NCBI GenBank assembly: GCA_016281475.1
Contig: JAEEIS010000042.1
Location: 1-16,609, forward strand
Reading direction: 5' to 3'
DNA length: 16,609 nucleotides
DNA from: Bacteroidales bacterium
GTDB taxonomy: Bacteria > Bacteroidota > Bacteroidia > Bacteroidales > P3
Shown here: in pieces, positions 13,204 through 16,609 of the stretch
How positions within the stretch are numbered: position 1 is the first letter of the stretch
How the letters are laid out: each line of letters starts with the position of its first letter
The notes under the pieces: generated by a model
Database searches by the model: none
What the model was told of the DNA's origin: nothing
Seen by the model: the letters and a program-made list of their open reading frames with translations, nothing else
Made by a program: the position numbers and the translations under genes

Positions 13204-13987
13204 ACTCCCCTACCCTCGCCTTGGGCAGCACGATACGCTCGGGCGTGTCCACCACCAAGCGTATAGAGTACTTGCCCAGCAGCCACACCGAAATGACCTT
13301 AATGGCATCGTGTGCCACAATATACTGGCGGTTGACGCGAAAGAACCTGCGGGGGTCAAGCTGGGCAGCAATCTGTTCAAGGGGCTTGTCCAACGGGTGG
13401 GTATGCCCGTCCACCGTCAATGCCACCGAACTCTTATTGTCCAAATAGATGCAGGCAATCTGATCCACCGCTAGCGGCACCAACTTGTCGCGGACGGGTA
13501 TGAGGAAAAAACGCTTGTATTGGCGATAATGTTGGCTAAGCATCTCCAGGGCCCGACTCAAGTCGTCGGACGAAGGTGTCGCGGTGCGCTGCTTCAGTTT
13601 GTCGAGGGCACGGTGCAAATCGTCAATATTGATTGGCTTGAGCAGATAGTCGATGCTATTCACTTGGAAAGCCTGTAGGGCATACTGGTCGTAGGCGGTA
13701 GTGAAGATGATGGGATAGGGAACCTTCACTTGGTCGAAAATGCGGAACGCCAGTCCGTCGGCCAAATGGATATCCATAAACACCACGTCAGGACAATCAT
13801 CTTGGCTGTCACCAGCGACACGCCCCTCTTTATTGTCACCGGCGACACGCCGGCGGAACCACTCCACCGACTCCTCCACCGTCTGCAGCACCCCTGCCAC
13901 CTGCATGTCGGGAGCTGCCGCTGACAATAGTCGCACCAAATGCTGTGCCGCCATATTCTCGTCTTCAATAATCAGAGCTGTACTCAT
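13181..13987 (-). CDS. LytTR-family response regulator
   Basis: A 268-residue two-component regulator. Receiver domain 1-125: acidic pair E8/D9, phosphoacceptor D72 in VVFMDIHLADG, T97 in FTTAYD, K117 in YLLKP. Residues about 150-268 are a LytTR DNA-binding domain (KRFFLIPVRDKLVPLAVDQIACIYLDN..., RFFRVNRQYIV). It pairs with the LytS-type kinase 83 bases upstream. Odd point: residues about 45-64 (RRRVAGDNKEGRVAGDSQDD) form an extra stretch, encoded by a 27-nt tandem duplication, in the loop just before the phosphoacceptor strand; relatives usually run straight from ...WF to PDLVFMD. Target genes are unknown, but the upstream exporter genes are likely candidates. Confidence 0.93.
   Translation of the reverse strand: MSTALIIEDENMAAQHLVRLLSAAAPDMQVAGVLQTVEESVEWFRRRVAGDNKEGRVAGDSQDDCPDVVFMDIHLADGLAFRIFDQVKVPYPIIFTTAYDQYALQAFQVNSIDYLLKPINIDDLHRALDKLKQRTATPSSDDLSRALEMLSQHYRQYKRFFLIPVRDKLVPLAVDQIACIYLDNKSSVALTVDGHTHPLDKPLEQIAAQLDPRRFFRVNRQYIVAHDAIKVISVWLLGKYSIRLVVDTPERIVLPKARVGEFKDWYCQ
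13807..13851 (-). repeat. 27-nt duplication inside the receiver domain
   Basis: TGTCACCAGCGACACGCC (13807-13824) and TGTCACCGGCGACACGCC (13834-13851) on the + strand differ by one base and are offset by exactly 27 bases. The shared core TGTCACCGGCGACA is itself nearly palindromic. In protein they give RVAGDNKEG and RVAGDSQDD. Confidence 0.8.
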
Positions 13988-13993
13988 GAGTTA

Positions 13994-14092
13994 TAAAATT
14001 GAAAATTGAAAGGTGAAAATTGAAACTTCGCGGCGGCGGGATATGGGTCGCTCCGGCGAGATTTCAATTTTCATTTTTCACCTTTCACTTTA
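13994..14092. repeat. Inverted pair of TTTCAA-type runs between kinase and regulator
   Basis: A TTGAAAATTGAAAGGTGAAA-type run (about 13994-14024) and its near reverse complement (about 14061-14092) flank a GC-rich core (14025-14060). Apart from a 7-base extra unit on the right they could form a stem of about 20 bp. The right arm overlaps the end of the kinase gene and encodes its last residues (KVKGEK). The left arm lies just before the regulator ATG. Confidence 0.6.
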
Positions 14093-15234
14093 ATTAATTC
14101 TACTGGTATTTCCACCTCGAAAACAGTGTCTGTCTGCCTAATAACGATATCTCTGTGCAGCACCAACTGACAACGCTGGCTTAGATTGTTGAGACCTATA
14201 CTGCCGTGAGCACCCTCCTCAGCATCGCTCCTTGGCTGCAAAGGATTCGACACCATTATGCCCAACAGTTCACTGCCATCCTCGCCACTCCGACACACAG
14301 TCGTTATCGTGACCGTGAGCGGATAGCGGTCGCTCACCACATTGTGCTGCAAAGCATTCTCCACCAGCAGCTGCACGCTGATAGGCACCACCATGGCTGA
14401 AAGGCATTGCTCCTGGATGTGTTTCTCCACGCGCAGGTTGTCGCCATAGCGTATCTGCATCATGGCGATGAAATTGTCAGTGAAACGCATCTCGTCCGCC
14501 AGCGTCACCAGCCGCTGCTGCTGCATGATATAGCGGTACGAGAGAGCCAACTGGTGCAGGTAGTCGTGCGCGCGACCGTCGTCGAAGCCTATCAGCCCGT
14601 CGAGCGTGTTCAGCGAGTTGAACAGGAAGTGCGGGTCTATCTGCTTCTCCAGCGCGTCGTAGCGGGTTTGGATACTCTCGGTGTGCGTCCGCTCCTCTTC
14701 CAGCACCTGCTGTTGGTGGCGGGTAAGGTTGTATAGCAATATTGTTATCAATATCACATTCAATGCCACAAACCCATCCTTAATCAGGCTGATGTCGATA
14801 CGTGCGTCAATACCCAGCGACGGAAACACATGCCTCCCCACCCACATAGAAGCGATGCTGAACACAAAGGCGATGACCAGTGTCCCCACAATCGCCCACA
14901 CCGTTGTCCGCGAAGACGAGCGGAGTGCCTCCTCTCCCGTCAGTTTCCGAAACAGATAGAAACAATAAAAATATAGCAACAGCGTCAGCAGCAACAGATG
15001 CACAAACGTAAAGAGCGTGTGCGACGCAGAGAAAGGGGCATACTGGCTGAAACGGAGGTCATCGATATGGATGATACCCGTCAGCAGGACACTGGTGACC
15101 ACTGCCAGCAACGTGGCATTGCCCGGCTTAAACGGATGCGCCATGCGCAGGGAAACCCGTAGGGGCAGACCCCCGTGTCGACCCGTATGCTGACCCCCGT
15201 GTCGGCCCATACTTTGAATTGAGAATTGAGACAT
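14071..15234 (-). CDS. LytS/YehU-type sensor histidine kinase
   Basis: Membrane histidine kinase of the His_kinase (PF06580) type that pairs with LytTR regulators. Up to 387 residues. Four membrane segments: about 41-57, 71-95, 112-133 and 153-170. A coiled linker (about 171-195) follows, then the phosphoacceptor motif LEKQIDPHFLFNSLNTL with H202, the N-box PISVQLLVENALQHNVV, and a GSIGLNNLSQRCQL G-box. It has no large extracellular sensor domain. Start is uncertain. ATG 15234 gives 30 extra residues (SQFSIQS, then GRHGGQHT/GRHGGLPL) encoded wholly by repeats, while ATG 15144 (MAHPFKPGN) gives a conventional start just before membrane segment 1. The C-terminal KVKGEK is also repeat-encoded. 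Confidence 0.92.
   Translation of the reverse strand: MSQFSIQSMGRHGGQHTGRHGGLPLRVSLRMAHPFKPGNATLLAVVTSVLLTGIIHIDDLRFSQYAPFSASHTLFTFVHLLLLTLLLYFYCFYLFRKLTGEEALRSSSRTTVWAIVGTLVIAFVFSIASMWVGRHVFPSLGIDARIDISLIKDGFVALNVILITILLYNLTRHQQQVLEEERTHTESIQTRYDALEKQIDPHFLFNSLNTLDGLIGFDDGRAHDYLHQLALSYRYIMQQQRLVTLADEMRFTDNFIAMMQIRYGDNLRVEKHIQEQCLSAMVVPISVQLLVENALQHNVVSDRYPLTVTITTVCRSGEDGSELLGIMVSNPLQPRSDAEEGAHGSIGLNNLSQRCQLVLHRDIVIRQTDTVFEVEIPVELIKVKGEK
15157..15212. repeat. Palindromic/tandem element at the kinase N-terminus
   Basis: GACCCCCGTGTCGACCC (15168-15184) and GACCCCCGTGTCGGCCC (15192-15208) differ by one base at an offset of 24 (eight codons, GRHGGxxx twice). The left part CCGTAGGGGCAGAC (15157-15170) recurs, reversed, in the helicase gene at 11927-11940. 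The element is stop-free in the kinase frame. Confidence 0.7.
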
Positions 15235-15290
15235 GTTTCCTGAATGCGTGAATCTAGATTAACGAATTAATACATTAACGAATTAACGAA
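15213..15290. repeat. Leader repeats upstream of the kinase gene
   Basis: TTGAATTGAGAATTGAGA (15213-15230, reverse of the TTCAATTCTCAA type) overlaps the longer kinase start. Three TTAACGAA 8-mers lie at 15259-15266, 15275-15282 and 15283-15290 in the 67-base gap to the permease gene. No promoter or terminator is evident in this gap. Confidence 0.5.
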
Positions 15291-15301
15291 TTCATTATTG
15301 T

Positions 15302-16474
15302 TCATCCAATCCTGAATTTCTTTGCCACCCGCAGACAGAGGCAGCTCGTGGCGAAATACAATGCCACCTGCAGCCACAGCATCAAGTATTCGAACTTCAC
15401 CTGCTCCAGCGTGGCGCCCATCGTGTTGATGCGGATATAGCCCTGTATGCCGTGGGTGGAGGGGAACAAATAGGAAAAACACCGCCAGAAACGAGGCATG
15501 TTGCACGCCGGCCAGATGGCACCCGACAGGAACAGCAGCACCACGCTGAAAAAGATGCAGGTGACAATGCCCGTGTCCCTCGCGCGCACAAAGCTGCACA
15601 CCGTCATGCAGAAGAACACCGTAGACAACATAAACGGCAGCAGAAACAGACAGAGCGTGTCCAGCCGTCCGATATGGGGCAGACCAAACAGGCGCGGCAT
15701 CAACACCAAGTCCACCGCCACCACCGGCAGATAGAGGCACAAATATGCCACCGCACGACCCATCACCACGCGAGGTCGGCCCTCGTTGCGCAGATGTGGC
15801 GGGATGACGCGCATCGTCCGCCTATCCTCGCGGGTAGTGCCAAACAAGATGCCTATACCCAGAAACAGTGTCTGATGTATTACCAGCACCAACAAGGCCG
15901 GCACTAAGAAACTCGTGAATCCGCCAGCGGGCGAAAAGAGCTTCACATCGTCATACGGGATAGGCTGCACCAGTTCGTCAGCCCCCTCCCCTGTGATGCC
16001 TGCCAACGCATAACGCTCCAGCTGCACCTGCTCCATCTCGTCAACCAGCACCGCACTGGCACCCGACAGCACACTACGGTAATACAAGAAACTGCTCATA
16101 TCGCAAAATAGGCATACGCGGGCAGTCTCCTTGCGCGCCAGCCTGTAGTCGTAATCGCGCGGGAAAAGCACGATGCCGTTGATGCGTCGCTGCTGCATCA
16201 GGCGGCGCGCCTCCGCCATATTGCAGCAATGATACATCACATTCATCTCCGGCGTGGCATCCAGTTTATGAATGAATCGTTTGCTGGCTTCGCTGCGCGA
16301 CTCGTCCACCACCGCCACCGGCACACTCCTCACCAACTCATTCTTATATATCGCACCAAATATCAGCGGATAGATAAGCGTAGCAATAAAAAAAATAAGT
16401 ATCACGCCCTTGTCGTGCATCACACGGCGCACCTCGATGACAAAAATATCCCAAATATCCTTCAGCAATTTCAT
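15302..16474 (-). CDS. ABC-2 type transporter permease
   Basis: A 390-residue inner membrane permease of the ABC-2/YhhJ-like group. TM1 is at about 22-42. A long periplasmic region follows (43-185, VPVAVVDESRSEASKRFIHKLDATPEM..., MQQRRINGIVLFPRDYDYRL). Five further segments lie at about 186-212, 238-260, 273-297, 301-325 and 362-382. The VDxDxS-like VVDESRS and the C-terminal FPSTHGIQGYIRIN are typical of this group, which exports drugs, lipids or other hydrophobic compounds together with a HlyD-type adaptor. No ATPase is encoded in the visible part. The start ATG overlaps the TGA of the upstream permease gene (ATGA), implying translational coupling. Confidence 0.9.
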   Translation of the reverse strand: MKLLKDIWDIFVIEVRRVMHDKGVILIFFIATLIYPLIFGAIYKNELVRSVPVAVVDESRSEASKRFIHKLDATPEMNVMYHCCNMAEARRLMQQRRINGIVLFPRDYDYRLARKETARVCLFCDMSSFLYYRSVLSGASAVLVDEMEQVQLERYALAGITGEGADELVQPIPYDDVKLFSPAGGFTSFLVPALLVLVIHQTLFLGIGILFGTTREDRRTMRVIPPHLRNEGRPRVVMGRAVAYLCLYLPVVAVDLVLMPRLFGLPHIGRLDTLCLFLLPFMLSTVFFCMTVCSFVRARDTGIVTCIFFSVVLLFLSGAIWPACNMPRFWRCFSYLFPSTHGIQGYIRINTMGATLEQVKFEYLMLWLQVALYFATSCLCLRVAKKFRIG

Positions 16475-16609
16475 ACTTCTTGTTTCTTAAGTCTATAGAT
16501 TCCTATCACCCCCGCTATCCAAAACAGCGACAACGCGCATACCTGCACCCAGCACATCTCCAGCCCGTTACCAAACAGCGACACCCCCGACACAGCCTTA
16601 TAGTAGTGC
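16471..16609 (-). CDS. ABC-2 type permease, C-terminal fragment
   Basis: The last 45 codons of a gene cut by the right edge read HYYKAVSGVSLFGNGLEM, then a hydrophobic segment (VCALSLFWIAGVIGIY) and a basic tail RLKKQEV, ending at TGA 16471-16473. The final membrane helix and basic tail match the end of ABC-2 permeases, and such genes often come in tandem pairs. Its stop overlaps the next start as ATGA. Adaptor and outer-membrane genes, if present, would lie further to the right. Confidence 0.75.
   Translation of the reverse strand, partial: HYYKAVSGVSLFGNGLEMCWVQVCALSLFWIAGVIGIYRLKKQEV

Noticed and set aside
1..16609. tRNA or rRNA genes, and insertion-sequence transposases.
   Set aside because: I found no cloverleaf with CCA end or TψC signature, no rRNA segments and no transposase-like protein on either strand.

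Overview
The window looks like a chromosomal segment from a fairly GC-rich Bacteroidales bacterium, probably an uncultured gut or oral lineage. Four things point this way. Promoter-like sites match the Bacteroidetes -7 consensus TAnnTTTG. Shine-Dalgarno sequences are almost absent. A fimbrillin-like lipoprotein and an AAA/DUF4143 ATPase are present. AT-rich 'TTTTCAA' leader repeats sit directly in front of start codons. Most genes are C-rich at third codon positions. A low-GC acetyltransferase and the second half of the lipoprotein gene stand out from this background.

Left part (1-4740, + strand): the 3' part of a peptide-N-glycosidase F-like gene (cut by the left edge), then thyA (thymidylate synthase), manC (mannose-1-phosphate guanylyltransferase, TTG start) and asnS (asparaginyl-tRNA synthetase). 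Gaps are short and thyA/manC/asnS are joined by TTTTCAA-type repeats. asnS is followed by a perfect 16-bp hairpin.

Middle accessory part (4741-8210): a noncoding stretch with a 20-nt tandem repeat, a foreign-looking left-handed-beta-helix (serine acetyltransferase-like) acetyltransferase, and then a compact unit. That unit has a promoter, a long leader that can fold into a nested hairpin, an intrinsic-terminator-like hairpin, a 56-residue small protein, and a 500-residue fimbrillin-like lipoprotein whose signal peptide is encoded by a 9-nt tandem repeat. A textbook intrinsic terminator closes it.

Right-middle part (8100-13203, + strand): an AAA_14/DUF4143 ATPase behind two 28-bp inverted repeats and a perfect -7 box, then a YigZ/IMPACT-family protein, a UvrD/PcrA-type helicase, and dtd (D-aminoacyl-tRNA deacylase). 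The yigZ-uvrD gap is almost entirely repeats.

Right part (13181-16609, - strand): a LytTR response regulator and its LytS-type histidine kinase, preceded by two translationally coupled ABC-2 permease genes (the first cut by the right edge). The unit looks like a drug or metabolite exporter with a linked sensor pair. The regulator converges on dtd with a 23-bp overlap.

The most unusual theme is small palindromic or tandem repeats that lie inside protein-coding genes without breaking the frame: two in the helicase, one in the receiver domain of the regulator, and one forming the N-terminus of the kinase. Related copies lie in intergenic DNA. This resembles the Rickettsia palindromic elements in behaviour. 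The second unusual item is the structured leader / 56-aa peptide / lipoprotein cassette.
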